Counted from the first letter of the stretch, positions 38,456-50,509 are shown. The stretch: 64,000 nt of DNA from Arsenophonus sp046530765 (GCA_046530765.1 JBHEQS010000008.1:1-64000); one strand, 5' to 3'. Notes: generated by a model not told the origin, from the sequence alone. A program made the numbers and translations.

Positions 38456-41400
38456 ATTTTATAAAAAATAATTAAATAAATGTTAATTAATCTATTTCTT
38501 ATATAATGTAAGAATATCACTTAATTATTAGTAATTTCTATGAAAATATTTTAAATAACAATAATTTTTTTCATAAAACAGAATAATATTTAATTCATGA
38601 CAAGAAAAATTTACAATAAAATTTTTAATATAAATAAAGATATTTAAAGTATAAAATTTATATAAGAAATATTGTTATCATATATTTTTATTGAATTATA
38701 ATAGAATATTGCTTAAAAAAATAAACTAATATACAAGAATAATATAATTTAAAAGTATAAATATATATCTTATATAGAAATAATTAAGACTCTATGATTT
38801 ATACACATAACTAATTATATAAAATTGTTATAGTGTATTTACATTATTTCTTGTGAGTAAAGCAAGAAATTTATCTCTAACTTATTTTAATTACATACGT
38901 GTAAGATATTTTTTTTATAAAGAGAAAATCATAATCTTATAAATAAAAATATAAATAAAACATTTTCGCTCAACTATAAAAATAATAAATATATATCATT
39001 ATTATTTGAATATTGAATTAAGAAAAATAAAATAAAAAAAGTTAAAATAAAATCATCTTCAATTCTAATAATTTCTTATATAAAAGTAAATTATATTTAC
39101 TGCGATATAAAATTAATATTGTATCTATAATTTTATATTAATTATTCAAGCTTAATAATTATTATTTTTATAATAATTATATTTTTTTAATTTCACTATA
39201 ACAGGATTTTGTTTTGCTTAGGACTAATATGTTTTAAACTTATACTTATTTGTTAAAAACTTATATAGTTTAACTTTATTTAATAGAAATTTATGTAATA
39301 AAATCGAATTATTATATAACTTTTAACTAACTTATAATTAATTATATTGATTTATATATTTTATAAATCAAATTTAAATTTAATAACTATAAAAAACTAA
39401 GATAAAAATGTTTTTTTATAAAAAACTTAAAAACACTTATTAAAGATTTAATAGATATTTTAATAGTAAATCATCTTATTTTGTTAAGATTCTAAAAAAA
39501 ACGCCTATGCTTAAGAGCAATATGAAATAAATCATCAAGATAAAAGTCTGTTTAAAGTTTAATCTATATATTTCAATTTTAAATATATTCATAAATAAAA
39601 ATAATAATCAATAATTCTTATTCTAGCAAGAGAATAATAAAATATTATTAAAAATACCTGTTTATTAAGAGAGTGAAATTTTTGCTTAATTTAATAAATT
39701 CTTAATATTATGAAATTGCAGCTACTAAATAATTTTTTTTGTTTAGCATACATAAATTAGAATATAATTAAAGCTTAATAATATTTTATTATAATTTACT
39801 TAAGAATGATCGTCTTCATTTAACATAAAAAAAAAATAAAAACAAAATAATTTATACATATTTGATCGTATTTGTTCTATTTTAATCAATATTAATAAAA
39901 AATTGTACGATTCTTTAATAAATAATAATCTTTGATAAATTTATAATTAATTGACCTAAATTGATACATATAAATGATAAAACTATTTAGTTTCTCAACT
40001 AAAATAGAGATTATAAAATTTCGTACATATACTGATTTTAGTAATATATTATTGTTAGTTGCATACTTAATATTTAGTTATAAAATGTTTTTCTTGGAAT
40101 GAAGATATAAATCTTAAACTAAGATTAATATATTAAAAATCTTTATTTATAAGTTAGTAAATTAGAATGTAACACTTGTAATAAAGAAACTATTTTATCA
40201 CAATTGTGCATATAATCACATATTTGTATATTCATCTATGTTTATTAATTATTAATTGTATAATAAATTCTAATATGAATAGTTTGTTTATATATAAAAA
40301 AGTAACTATTTTTATTGCATTTAATAGATTATATAATCAAGGATCATAAGTCGATACATATATATCTTATCATAAGTTATATGTATTGTTTATTTATATT
40401 CCCAACTGTTTTTCAGTAAACCAGGAAACCATTTTATAATTTATTCATTTGTATGATTAGTTTATTATGGCTTTAACCCTATTTAACAAAAAAAATGATT
40501 TAATAACTGTTATATAATAATTTTTAACTTAATTTATAATATGTTATAAGTTTCTTATTCTTCTCTTATTCTGTTTCTGCTTTATCTCGTTATTTCTATT
40601 ATTCAGATTTATATTATTTTATAAATTCTAGTATAAGATTATTTATAGTAAATTTTATTTTCTATAAATAAATTCTAAAATAATTGATTTGCATTATGTT
40701 GAGGATGTGTGCTATTTTGTTTGATAACATTTATTTTTAGATTATTATGCGGCAAGTTTTATATTTTAACTTATTTTCTATATATTTTCTTTTTTGTTGA
40801 GACATGCATTTTAATCGCCAAACAACAAACTATTTTTACGTTTCTCTTCTATAACATCTGTTATATTATTTAGTAGTAAATTTGATAAAAAACTGAAGTA
40901 GTATACAATTAGTTTTCTTAGTATTTGTTATAACTAACTATATGCACAATAGATAAATTTTTGAAATTTTAAAAAATATTAAGTCTTGATTTTATCAAAA
41001 CTTGTTTTATAAATAAGCTAATAAGTATATTATGTTTAATTTGACAAAATTAATTTTATAGATGTTAACCTCCAGTTGTTGTCCTTATATGATAGTTTCT
41101 AGTAATTTCATTAAGTCAATATGCTGTTGGTGTTGTGATTCTTAGATATATATTTGTTGAATAAAACTATTAAAATACTTACAATATTAATTGTATTGTT
41201 AATATTTATACTTTTTGGATGTTAAATTTGAGTACATGTTAAATTAATATCTTTTTTTAGAAGTTTCCTATGCATTTGACCAAGAAATGTTTATGATGAG
41301 ATAAAGTTATTTTAAATAATCTTGTAAACAGTTGTATATTTTTATTTCATTTTATTTTATTTTTATTTTGTATATGTTCCAAGTTTTTAGTTTAAAAATA

Positions 41401-41683
41401 AGATTTATCAAATTATTCTAAACCTAAGTAGTTTTTTTTGAAAAAATTATTATATTTTTCATAATATAATAATTATATTTATATTTGTTAAAATTCCACT
41501 GCATTTATTTAATTAGGATTAAAAATATTTTGAAATAGTTATTTTTAATAATAGATTGAGACTTTAAGCTATACATTACAACTTACTCTACTTATTTATG
41601 TGAAGATTGTGAAGTATATCAATAAGTGATTAGTTATTGATATTTAAGCGCAAATATACTCTAGAATAAGCATTCTAATCTTA

Positions 41684-41765
41684 ATAATGCTGGTGTCTAA
41701 TTTATTCTTTTGTACATTAATAGTTTATTTTTCGATATATTACCAGCATTATCATATAAATTAGA
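41684..41765. other. Interleaved inverted repeats (pseudoknot-like order)
   Basis: ATAATGCTGGT (41684-41694) pairs with ACCAGCATTAT (41742-41752), and TCTAATTTAT (41696-41705) pairs with ATAAATTAGA (41756-41765). The order is A-B-A'-B', so both cannot form as simple nested stems in one hairpin. The first stem has a G/C core unusual for this desert. It could be a relic of a structured RNA. Confidence 0.45.
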
Positions 41766-43585
41766 TTTGTATTTAATTCTAGTACGTAATATCATTGTTT
41801 ATTTATTAGTTACTTTATATCTGGTATTACAAAAATATTCTTGTATATCATTAATCGTTCATTTATAATTTAACTTAATAAGATTACTTGCAATCTATAT
41901 GTATACCATTATTGGACAACGCATTCTTGTCAACGTTCTTATTCATATTTAATTTTAAATTATATATGAATATATTTATTTATGGTATTTTATAGAGATT
42001 TATTTAATAAAGAAGTTATAACCAAATGTAATAAAAGTGTAAAATAAAAGATTTATCAAAAAGTAGCTACAAAATAAAATAAGAAATAAAATATAAAAAA
42101 TAAAATATCTGTATTTCAATAATTATTTCATAATATTTTATGATATTGTACTTATTGATAATATAAATAATAATTAATATATGAAACTTATTTATTAATC
42201 TTAAAATTTTAATTTTGTTTGTTTATATAAATCTAGAATTATTTTATTAGTCTATCTATTATTTTATTTATTATAAATTTATTTATTAATATATTAATGA
42301 ATAATACAATCACTATCAATAATTAGATTTATACTAACATTGATTAATTTAGTAAAATTATAATTGTTTAAATATAAATTTAAAAAATTTAAGAAAATTA
42401 AAACAAAGCTATTTATCTTGTATAAGCAATATAATTTTGCATAGATAAATATAAGAAACTTAACATTATTAAATTATTAATTATTGCTTTATAATCATTG
42501 TCTCTACATTTGTCTCTACATTTTTTTAAATTTATAATTGAATATTTTGTAAACTACTTTACTTTATAATAATTATTTTTCAGATTGAATCTGAATATAT
42601 CAAAATAAAAATATCAATTTAATAGTATAAGAATTTATATTCATAGAGTCATTATAACTTATAGATTGTTGATTTATTTTTCATAAAATAATTAAGTATG
42701 AAAAATAATTATCTTATATTATTTTTTTCAATTAAAATAGTCTACTATAAAAATATACAGAATTTAAATATCAAAAAGTCTAGAGTACGATAACATAATA
42801 AAAATTAAATTATAAGTTCTTTAAAATAAGAAAATTATAATTAATAATAATTATACATTTATTATAGATTATCATATTAAATAAACTATATAGATAAAAA
42901 ATAAAAATTATTAAAAATTATTAGAAAAACACAAAATTTTTTAAAAAAAAACTAAAAAAATCTAAACCTTTTATTTGTTATACAAAACAAGATATAAATA
43001 TTGATAACCATCTTTTAAAAAATTAATTTTTTAGCAAAATATTAAATTAATTTAAATATATACTTTTGTTTAGAAATCATAAACACTATTATTAATTATT
43101 TGATATTCATTTTATTTAGAATAAAATATATATACTAGTTTAAATAATGAAATGATTATATAATTAGTTTATATATTATATATATTTATCTATATTGCAT
43201 GTTACAATGAATGATTAATTATAAAAATATATTTTTAATTGTAAATTTATGATTAATTAATTTCTATTTTTAATATATTTAATTAAATTACAAAAAAAAT
43301 AAAAATAAAATGATTATTAAAAATATTTAAAAAATTATTCTAGTTTTGTAAACTACATATAAGTAACGATTAGAGCAAATATATATATTAATAAAATATA
43401 ATTAAAATAAAATATAATAAAAATAGAGAAAAATATTTATTATATAGTATCTGTTATAATTTTTTTTATAAATTATTAAAATTTCTATATAGTTAACTTA
43501 TTTTAACTATTCTGTAAGCATAGATTAACTAATAATATAAAATTAATTAATAATATTTATATACAAAGAATGCGCTAATAAATTA

Positions 43586-43616
43586 ATACTTTTATATTAA
43601 TTAAATATAAAAGTAT
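43586..43616. repeat. Inverted repeat, 13-bp arms
   Basis: ATACTTTTATATT pairs perfectly with AATATAAAAGTAT around AATTA. No gene adjoins it. Confidence 0.55.
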
Positions 43617-43748
43617 ATATATTATGTAACCTCATAATAGATAGATAAACTAATGAATTTACATATAAAGATATAATAAATTATTTTTAATAAACCCAAC
43701 AATTTAAAATTAAAAGTATAATACACTTCATAAGTGATATTTTAAAAG

Positions 43749-43785
43749 ATATAATTAATTTATTATGATAATAAATTAATTATAT
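43749..43785. repeat. 37-bp inverted repeat related to the one at 1849
   Basis: ATATAATTAATTTATTAT is followed by G and its exact reverse complement (18-bp arms). Its arm shares TAATTAATTTATTAT, and the preceding AAAGAT, with the palindrome at 1849-1900, about 42 kb away. Confidence 0.85.
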
Positions 43786-43839
43786 AGCTAATTTTATATA
43801 AAATAAATATTATTAATGTGTGTGTAATTAATAAAAATA

Positions 43840-43880
43840 AATAAGCATTCAAATTATTTTGATTTATCTGAATGCTTATT
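43840..43880 (-). terminator. Terminator of the uvrC-pgsA-tRNA operon
   Basis: AATAAGCATTC and GAATGCTTATT pair (11 bp, loop 19). Read on the minus strand the stem is followed by a T-rich tail (TATTTTTATT). It lies about 95 bases past the tRNA-Leu 3' end, the right place to end this operon. Confidence 0.65.
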
Positions 43881-43975
43881 GATATGTTATTTTGAATAAA
43901 TGATTTTAGTAATAATTATTAGCTTAACGTATCAATTATTTAACTATTAATTTTTAATAAAAAAGTAATTTTACT

Positions 43976-44061
43976 TGGTACCCAGGGCGGGACTTGAACC
44001 CGCACAACCTAAGGTTGAGGGATTTTAAATCCCTTGTGTCTACCAATTTCACCACCTGGGC
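43976..44061 (-). tRNA. leuZ: tRNA-Leu (anticodon UAA)
   Basis: The 86-nt gene has the long variable arm of tRNA-Leu, acceptor GCCCAGG/CCTGGGT (G1-U72 wobble, as I recall for E. coli leuZ), anticodon TAA in AGGGA-TTTAAAA-TCCCT, T loop TTCAAGT and an encoded CCA. It is the last of glyW-cysT-leuZ behind pgsA, the enteric order. Confidence 0.97.
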
Positions 44062-44071
44062 TAAATTCTTT

Positions 44072-44142
44072 AGGCGCATCTCGGAGTCGAACCGAGGTAG
44101 ACGGATTTGCAATCCGTTGCATGGCCACTCTGCCAACGCGCC
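44072..44142 (-). tRNA. cysT: tRNA-Cys (anticodon GCA), CCA not encoded
   Basis: The 71-nt gene has acceptor GGCGCGT/ATGCGCC (one G-U pair), anticodon GCA in ACGGA-TTGCAAA-TCCGT, T loop TTCGACT and discriminator U. The next bases are AAG, not CCA, so the 3' end must be added by tRNA nucleotidyltransferase. The other six tRNAs in the window encode their CCA, as does E. coli cysT. Confidence 0.96.
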
Positions 44143-44175
44143 ATACTCAATCTAGCTTATTTATAAGGTTAATAT

Positions 44176-44251
<76 letters not shown>

Positions 44252-44382
44252 ATTTTTAAGTATATTCAGTTATTTTATTAAACATTATTGCTGCCTGTTA
44301 GTTATATTTTACTTGTTTCCTGTGTTGAGTCAATATTATTATTTATAAATTATATGCGATTATTTATAGTTTAATTAATCAA

Positions 44383-44931
44383 TTAAACTACATTTAAAGC
44401 TTTCCAAGCAGCATATAAATATTTTAGCATAGACCAAAATGTCAAAACAGCAGCGACATAAAGAAATGCTATAGAAATTTCCTCAATTTGAATATTAGGA
44501 TGCCATAATAATCCAATTAATGAGCTCATTTGAGCTGTTGTTTTGAATTTTCCAATTAAAGAAACAGATACGCAGCTACGTTTTCCAACTTCAGCCATCC
44601 ATTCACGCAATGATGAAATCATTATTTCACGTGAAATTATAGTAACTGTTGGCAATGTAATCCAGAAGTCATGGTAATGTTCTGTTACTAATACTAAAGC
44701 TGTTACTACCATAATTTTATCAGCAACAGGGTCTAAGAATGCACCAAAGCTACTTGCTTGCTTCCAAAGCCTGGCAAGAAAACCGTCAAATAAATCTGTT
44801 AATGATGCAATAATAAAAAGAAATGCGCAAACGAAAGGCGCCCAGTAAAAAGGAAGATAAAAAAATAACACAAAAAACGGAATCAATATGATACGAAAAA
44901 GTGTTAACCAAATTGGGATATTTAATTGCAT
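44383..44931 (-). CDS. pgsA: CDP-diacylglycerol-glycerol-3-phosphate 3-phosphatidyltransferase
   Basis: PgsA makes phosphatidylglycerol phosphate, the committed step to the acidic phospholipids PG and cardiolipin, in the inner membrane. The CDP-alcohol phosphotransferase motif DGxxARxxxxxxxxGxxxDxxxD is complete as DGFLAR...GAFLDPVADK (about 48-71). The rest is hydrophobic with four or more membrane segments. Taking the second of two adjacent ATGs gives 182 residues and the enteric start MQLNIPIWLTLFR. It follows uvrC by 48 bases and precedes glyW, cysT and leuZ. Confidence 0.96.
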   Translation of the reverse strand: MQLNIPIWLTLFRIILIPFFVLFFYLPFYWAPFVCAFLFIIASLTDLFDGFLARLWKQASSFGAFLDPVADKIMVVTALVLVTEHYHDFWITLPTVTIISREIMISSLREWMAEVGKRSCVSVSLIGKFKTTAQMSSLIGLLWHPNIQIEEISIAFLYVAAVLTFWSMLKYLYAAWKALNVV

Positions 44932-44979
44932 CATGTTCTATAATTATCTTGACAAATAATATATATAATTCCACTACTC

Positions 44980-46815
44980 TTATTGTTGTTTTAACCTATT
45001 AAAAATTTTTTCTGCTAGTGTATATGAAATCATTGGTAATTTTGCAATTTCATCAATAGTAGCATTTCTAAGACCTTGTAATCCTCCCATATATTTAAGT
45101 AGTATCTGTCGACGTTTAGATCCAATACCTCTAATAAACTCCAAAGTACTTGCATTTCTAATTTTATCTCTACGCAAGCGATGCCCCATAATTGCGTGAC
45201 TATGTGATTCATTGCGAATATTTTGTATTAAGTGTAGTGCTGGTGAATCTGTTGGCAATGAAAAGCCTTCCTCATTAGGCTTTAAAAATAATGTTTCTAA
45301 CCCAACCTTACGATCATGTCCCTTTGCCACACCTATTAATTTAGGAATTTTAATATTTAAATTAATATTTAACGCCTGAAATGCATCTATCGCTTTAGCT
45401 AGCTGTCCCTTACCTCCATCTATAAAAATAACATCAGGAACTTTATTTTTATTTAAATATTTACTATAATGCTTAGTTAAAGCTTGATGCATGGCAGCAT
45501 AGTCATCGCCAGGAGTAATATCGACTATATTATAACGACGATATTCAGAACGTAATGGTGCATTACTATCAAAAACAATACAAGATGCTACAGTTTGTTT
45601 TCCAGATGTATGACTAATATCAAAACATTCTATTCTATAAATATCTTTTAGTCCTAATAAATTAGCTAATGATTTCATTCGTTGTTTAATAGTATATTGT
45701 TGTGAAATTTTTATTGATAGCGCTGTTTCTGCATTAGTTCTAGTCAATTTTAAAAATTTACCTTTTATTCCTCGTGGCTGTACTAGAATGTTAATTTTAT
45801 GTCCTAATTTTTTGGTCAAAATTTTTTCGAATATAGCTTTTTCTGGTAATAAAAAATCTAATAATATTTCTATTGGTAAAGAGCGAACTTCACTATCCTG
45901 TAAATAAAATTGTCCTAAAAATGTTTGTATGATTTCACTTAATTCTGTATTTTTTGGAATATTTGGATAATAACTACGACTACAAAGTATTTTTCCTCTG
46001 CGAATAAAAAGCACTTGAATACATACAATATCTAGTCTATTAGCTATGCTAATTACGTCTAGATCATATACATCACCAATGATAAATTGTTTCTCTGTCA
46101 CTGTCCTAATTATTTTTATTTTATCACGATAATTTGCTGCACTTTCAAATTCAAGTGTTTGACTGGCATTCTCCATGTTCTTAATTAATTGATTAAGAAC
46201 CTTCTGATCCTTACCTAATAAAAATAAACGAACACACTCTACTTGTTTATTATATTCTATGTCAGAAACCAACCCATTAATGCATGGTCCAAGACATCGA
46301 TTAATTTGATATTGTAGACATGGTCTTGATCGGTTATAAAAAAAAGTATTTTTACATTGACGAAGTGGAAAAATTTTTTGCAACAAAATTAATGTTTCTT
46401 TAACTGCATGAACACTTGTAAATGGGCCAAAATACTCGCCTTTTGCTTTTATTGAACCACGGTGCATAGTTAATAATGGGTATTTATCTGCACTTAAAAA
46501 AATATAAGGATAGGATTTATCATCCATCAGCAAAACATTATAACGAGGCTTATAAAGTTTAATGTAGTTATGTTCAAGCAACAAAGCTTCTATTTCTGTG
46601 TGTGTTACAGTAACATCAATTTGAAAAATATTTTTAACAAGCTGTTCTGTTTTTTGATTAGTTATTTGCCCTATAAAATAACTAGTCAAACGTTTTTTTA
46701 AATTTTTTGCTTTTCCAACGTAAATAACTTTTCCAGATAGATCATACATACGATACACACCTGGTTTATTAGTTACAGTTTGTAAAAATTCTTTAGGCTT
46801 AAATTGTTCATGCAC
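44980..46815 (-). CDS. uvrC: UvrABC excision nuclease subunit C
   Basis: UvrC makes both incisions around a DNA lesion in nucleotide excision repair. The 611 residues (E. coli 610) show the GIY-YIG domain (KPGVYRMYD to VIYVGKAKNLKKRL, about 18-44), the cysteine cluster region (CLQYQINRCLGPC), the UvrB-binding segment near 205-240, the RNase H-like half with ECFDISH and FIDGGKGQL, and the C-terminal helix-hairpin-helix (about 555-611). All elements look intact. In E. coli uvrY precedes it; here a hairpin and then a 4.4-kb desert lie upstream. Confidence 0.97.
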   Translation of the reverse strand: MHEQFKPKEFLQTVTNKPGVYRMYDLSGKVIYVGKAKNLKKRLTSYFIGQITNQKTEQLVKNIFQIDVTVTHTEIEALLLEHNYIKLYKPRYNVLLMDDKSYPYIFLSADKYPLLTMHRGSIKAKGEYFGPFTSVHAVKETLILLQKIFPLRQCKNTFFYNRSRPCLQYQINRCLGPCINGLVSDIEYNKQVECVRLFLLGKDQKVLNQLIKNMENASQTLEFESAANYRDKIKIIRTVTEKQFIIGDVYDLDVISIANRLDIVCIQVLFIRRGKILCSRSYYPNIPKNTELSEIIQTFLGQFYLQDSEVRSLPIEILLDFLLPEKAIFEKILTKKLGHKINILVQPRGIKGKFLKLTRTNAETALSIKISQQYTIKQRMKSLANLLGLKDIYRIECFDISHTSGKQTVASCIVFDSNAPLRSEYRRYNIVDITPGDDYAAMHQALTKHYSKYLNKNKVPDVIFIDGGKGQLAKAIDAFQALNINLNIKIPKLIGVAKGHDRKVGLETLFLKPNEEGFSLPTDSPALHLIQNIRNESHSHAIMGHRLRRDKIRNASTLEFIRGIGSKRRQILLKYMGGLQGLRNATIDEIAKLPMISYTLAEKIFNRLKQQ

Positions 46816-46841
46816 TATAATAAAAGCTCTTTATTTTAATT

Positions 46842-46873
46842 AACCTAGTTATTATAGATGTAATAACTAGGTT
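46842..46873. terminator. 13-bp hairpin just upstream of uvrC
   Basis: AACCTAGTTATTA pairs with TAATAACTAGGTT around a 6-base loop, 27 bases before the uvrC ATG. On the plus strand it is followed by TTTAC. It could be the terminator of the lost upstream gene (uvrY in E. coli) or a leader structure of uvrC. Confidence 0.5.
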
Positions 46874-47047
46874 TTACATTAGTATAGTTTAGTAATTTAA
46901 TAAATATTATATTTTATAGCTATTTATTGTTTTTTATTTAAGTTAAGATAATTTATATGTTGTAAACCATTACATTGGCATGTATTATGTATTATTGTAA
47001 TGCATAGCTAGATAAAATGTTTATATTATCACATATTATATATTCTA

Positions 47048-47082
47048 TTAATTTAATTTAATTTAATTTAATTTAATTTAAT
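47048..47082. repeat. Pentanucleotide array (AATTT)n
   Basis: Six full AATTT copies plus part units lie in non-coding DNA 230 bases upstream of uvrC. It is probably a product of replication slippage. Confidence 0.9.
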
Positions 47083-48140
47083 ATGGAAAAATCTAAATTT
47101 TAATTACGCAATATAAACATAAAACAAGATATCAATGTTATTATTAATTTTTTATTTTATTTGATATATTTAATATCTTGTTTTTAAAATATTATAAAAT
47201 AGTTTAAATTTAATGAACTGACATTTTAAATAAATACATTAAATTCTTTTTGAAGAAAACCATAATGTTTTAAATGATAGATTGATAAAATATTAATAGT
47301 AATTGTTTTGTTAAAATATTTTTTTTGTAATTAATATTAATTCTATATATAGCGGCAAAAAAAAATAATTGTATTTTTATATAATTAGTCACTACAGCCA
47401 CAATTATATTGATCTTTTGTATAATAACTATAAATGCAAAGGATCATATAGAAATGAAATTTACTTTACTTCTCACGAATAGTAAGAAAAATTTCTTGAT
47501 AAATTTTACTTTTTAATAAATAGTTTACATAATTTTTGATTTCTTTTTTTTGTACATAAAAATTATATTTGATAAAAACCTAAATATTTTACATATTAAA
47601 ATTATTAATTATATTTAAACTTAATAAGAAAAAACTGTTTTTTTATATTTAATATTTATTAAATTATTTTAATATTTTATTATAATAAAAATAAATTTTT
47701 AAATATAAAATGTATAAAACTGATTATTAAAATTCTCTACATTTCAATTTGATATTGTACACCAACTAATAATAATAAAAATTTATTTATTTATAAATTT
47801 AGTAAAATTTTTCTAAGATTTATCATACAATAAAATAGTTCTTCAGTTACTACTTTTAGTAATAAATTCTTCCGTGTAACTTAAATATTGATTTTAAAAG
47901 TTTAGCGAAAAAGTATTTTCTATAAGATTTAATCTTATCAGAAATATATTTAAATAAGCATGACTGATAAAAATAAGTAATTAAATTTATCTAATAGTCT
48001 ATTCTAATTACTTCAATTGAATATAAAAAATATTAATTTTAGTAAAATATACATATTAATATATTATTTGAATAGAAATTAAAATATTAATACAGAAACT
48101 TATTCTACTATTATTTCTTTTTGACTGCAGTAATATATAT

Positions 48141-48201
48141 TAAATTAAATTAAATTAATAGTTTATTAGAAATAAATATAAATTTAATTTAATTTAATTT
48201 A
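48141..48201. repeat. Inverted pair of pentanucleotide arrays
   Basis: A TTAAA array (about 48141-48158) and an AATTT array (about 48180-48201) are reverse complements of each other separated by some 21 bases, and can form a long A/T hairpin. Confidence 0.75.
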
Positions 48202-50319
48202 AAGAAATTCTAAATATCTTTACGCTTACGAAAACTAACATATTTTAATGAATACCTTTTATTTTTATGTAAAGATAAGAATTAATATTTTATATAAAAC
48301 ATTAACACTTTAAAATGACATTAATATTTATTTAAATAAATTTACATAAACATAATTATTTTATAATAATTAAATATTAACAATAAGTGTGAATAATATG
48401 AAGAATAAATATACAAGCATTACTAATAATATCTAGACAATTTTTAGTTCTTGATAAGTTTATGCATTTAATAAAAATTAACTAAGTTTTTATTTATATT
48501 TTAATACGTAAATATTTTATGTAATAATAAATTATTTAAATGTTTTCTTAATTGATCTTTAAGAAATACTAAATGAGCTACTCACTTATATAAATTTAAT
48601 ACGTATTACAATATAAAAATATTTCATTAACAATGATGATTTGTAAAAATTTATTTATTAGTAATTTAGCACTATAGATATAATTCTCAATCAGATCGAA
48701 TGCAATATAAAGATATACAAAAGAAGTAATCAATTTTTTAATATTTAACTCAATAGCTAAAATTATTCGACGATAAAAATATAATAATTATTTCATTTTA
48801 ATAAAATTATTAAATTGAAGTTTTTACTACATTAGTCTGCTAAAATTATTTTATGTTTAGTAATTATTTTTTAGATGTTTAATATCTCTTGATATGTAAT
48901 AAGTAAAATAACAAATAAATAGTGATAAATTTTTATTTAATGAATAAGCTGATAGTTTTATAAAAATTATTTTACTGTGTCTTGAATTTAATATCTTTAT
49001 ATCACTTCTTTGAATTTCGGAAAATAATATACTTTTCTTTCTTTAGTCGTTAGTATATTTTTTTTGAAAAAATTAATAGATAGATGTCTTATATATAGTT
49101 TATAAGACATAGACGTTTGTTTACTGTCATACTATAAAATTAAACGTTTCTTAATGCTAATTAACATTAATTCCTATAATCTTTTACTCTATAATTATAA
49201 TATTATATATATTTTTAATATATATAATATGTGCAAAAAAAACATAATGCATATATTTATTAAAATAACAATATTATCAATAGATTTAAATTTACAAAAT
49301 ATATCACTATCAAGATTAGTATATAATAAGAATATTGCGTTTCTAATAAAATTCATAGATTAAGTTAACTTGCACGCATGAACATTATTGATTTTAGTTT
49401 CTATTAAATAAGAATAAAAACTATATGTTCAGATATAACGAATTTGCATATCTATATATAACTATACTTATTTCGATTTATGCTTTATTAAATAATGAAA
49501 ACGTTTTATTAATGTTTTATTTTTAATAAAAAACTAAAGAAATCTATGTTTGCTTATATACATAAAAAATAATTTATTCATACAAGCAAACATAGAAATA
49601 ATTAAAATAATATGAGGTTTTTTTAGAAAAAATATCTCACAATTTTATTAGGCAAAAATCTCGACGTAGTTTTTTTTTAAATTTTAAAAATTTTTATTTT
49701 ATGCAATTTTTTTGTTTAGCAATAACTTACTTTAACATATAGAATTTTTTTACATTAAAAAATAAAATAAAGTTATTATTGGTACAATAAAAAAAATTAT
49801 TATAATATATCATACTATGTTCTAACTTTATTTTACATATTAGTAATATCAAATATTTTATATTCGACAGAATATAATTTAATAATTATTATAGTTGGTT
49901 TAATTTTGACTAGCAAAAAACTACTTTGTATACGATTTATAAATTTTCATATTGTGCAACTAATGTTCATAAAATAATTTATTCTTTGAATAGATGTAAT
50001 TTATATATTTTATAAACTTTTATTATGAGCTTTGATTAACTAGCTACATAATTAGTTGAATGTAAATACAAAAAAAATATTAATATATATAATTAATGAT
50101 AATATATTTGTTACAAATGACATTTTTTCTTTTACTCAAGTTAATTTCTATTATATATAGAAAATTACAGGATAAAAAATCTTCAAAATATAATCATTGT
50201 TCATAAAATTATTAAATCATTGTAATATAAGTTATTAATATTATAGTTTTGAGATAACTAACAAATACAGATAGTTTTTTAATTTTTTTTAAAATAAATA
50301 AGTATTTCTATAATTAGCC

Positions 50320-50368
50320 AAGAGTTTCATGATGGTATATAATTCATCATGAAACTCTTTTGTTGTTT
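50320..50368 (+). terminator. Orphan intrinsic terminator
   Basis: AAGAGTTTCATGATG (50320-50334) pairs perfectly with CATCATGAAACTCTT (50345-50359) around a 10-base loop and is followed by TTTGTTGTTT. This is a textbook plus-strand terminator, but no gene remains upstream for more than 3.5 kb. It marks the end of a lost plus-strand gene. Confidence 0.7.
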
Positions 50369-50479
50369 AATTTCTGCGTATAAATATGATTTAATGATTA
50401 CTGCTTTGAAGTAAAATTAATTTTTAATTGATATTAGAAATTAATTTTTTCTAGATAACTAATTAATGCTCTAATGATT

Positions 50480-50509
50480 TTTATATTTATATTTATATTT
50501 ATATTTATA
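50480..50509. repeat. Hexanucleotide array (TTTATA)n
   Basis: About five copies of TTTATA occur in non-coding DNA between the orphan terminator and hemF. Confidence 0.85.

Larger units (their letters stand above)
38456..43839. other. Large non-coding desert between ppc and the tRNA/pgsA/uvrC operon
   Basis: About 5.4 kb without a credible gene on either strand. Most of it is 10-20 % G/C by eye. Between about 40.4 and 41.8 kb it is less extreme, with G/C-containing tracts such as CCTCCAGTTGTTGTCC near 41070, perhaps the last trace of genes. Hairpins seen: 38846-38870 (8 bp), 39105-39138 (11 bp), 39155-39180 (10 bp), 41445-41474 (12 bp), 41684-41765 (interleaved), 43586-43616 (13 bp) and 43749-43785 (18 bp). 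It spans a rearrangement breakpoint relative to E. coli. Confidence 0.75.

Noticed and set aside
40196..40215. TATCACAATTGTGCATA, resembling a CRP or repressor site
   Set aside because: The half-sites are not spaced as TGTGA-N6-TCACA and no gene lies near.
49154..49363. 69-codon plus-strand frame in the 4.3-kb desert
   Set aside because: Composition is Ile/Asn/Tyr/Leu-rich as any A/T stretch gives; there is no ribosome binding site and no recognisable motif.
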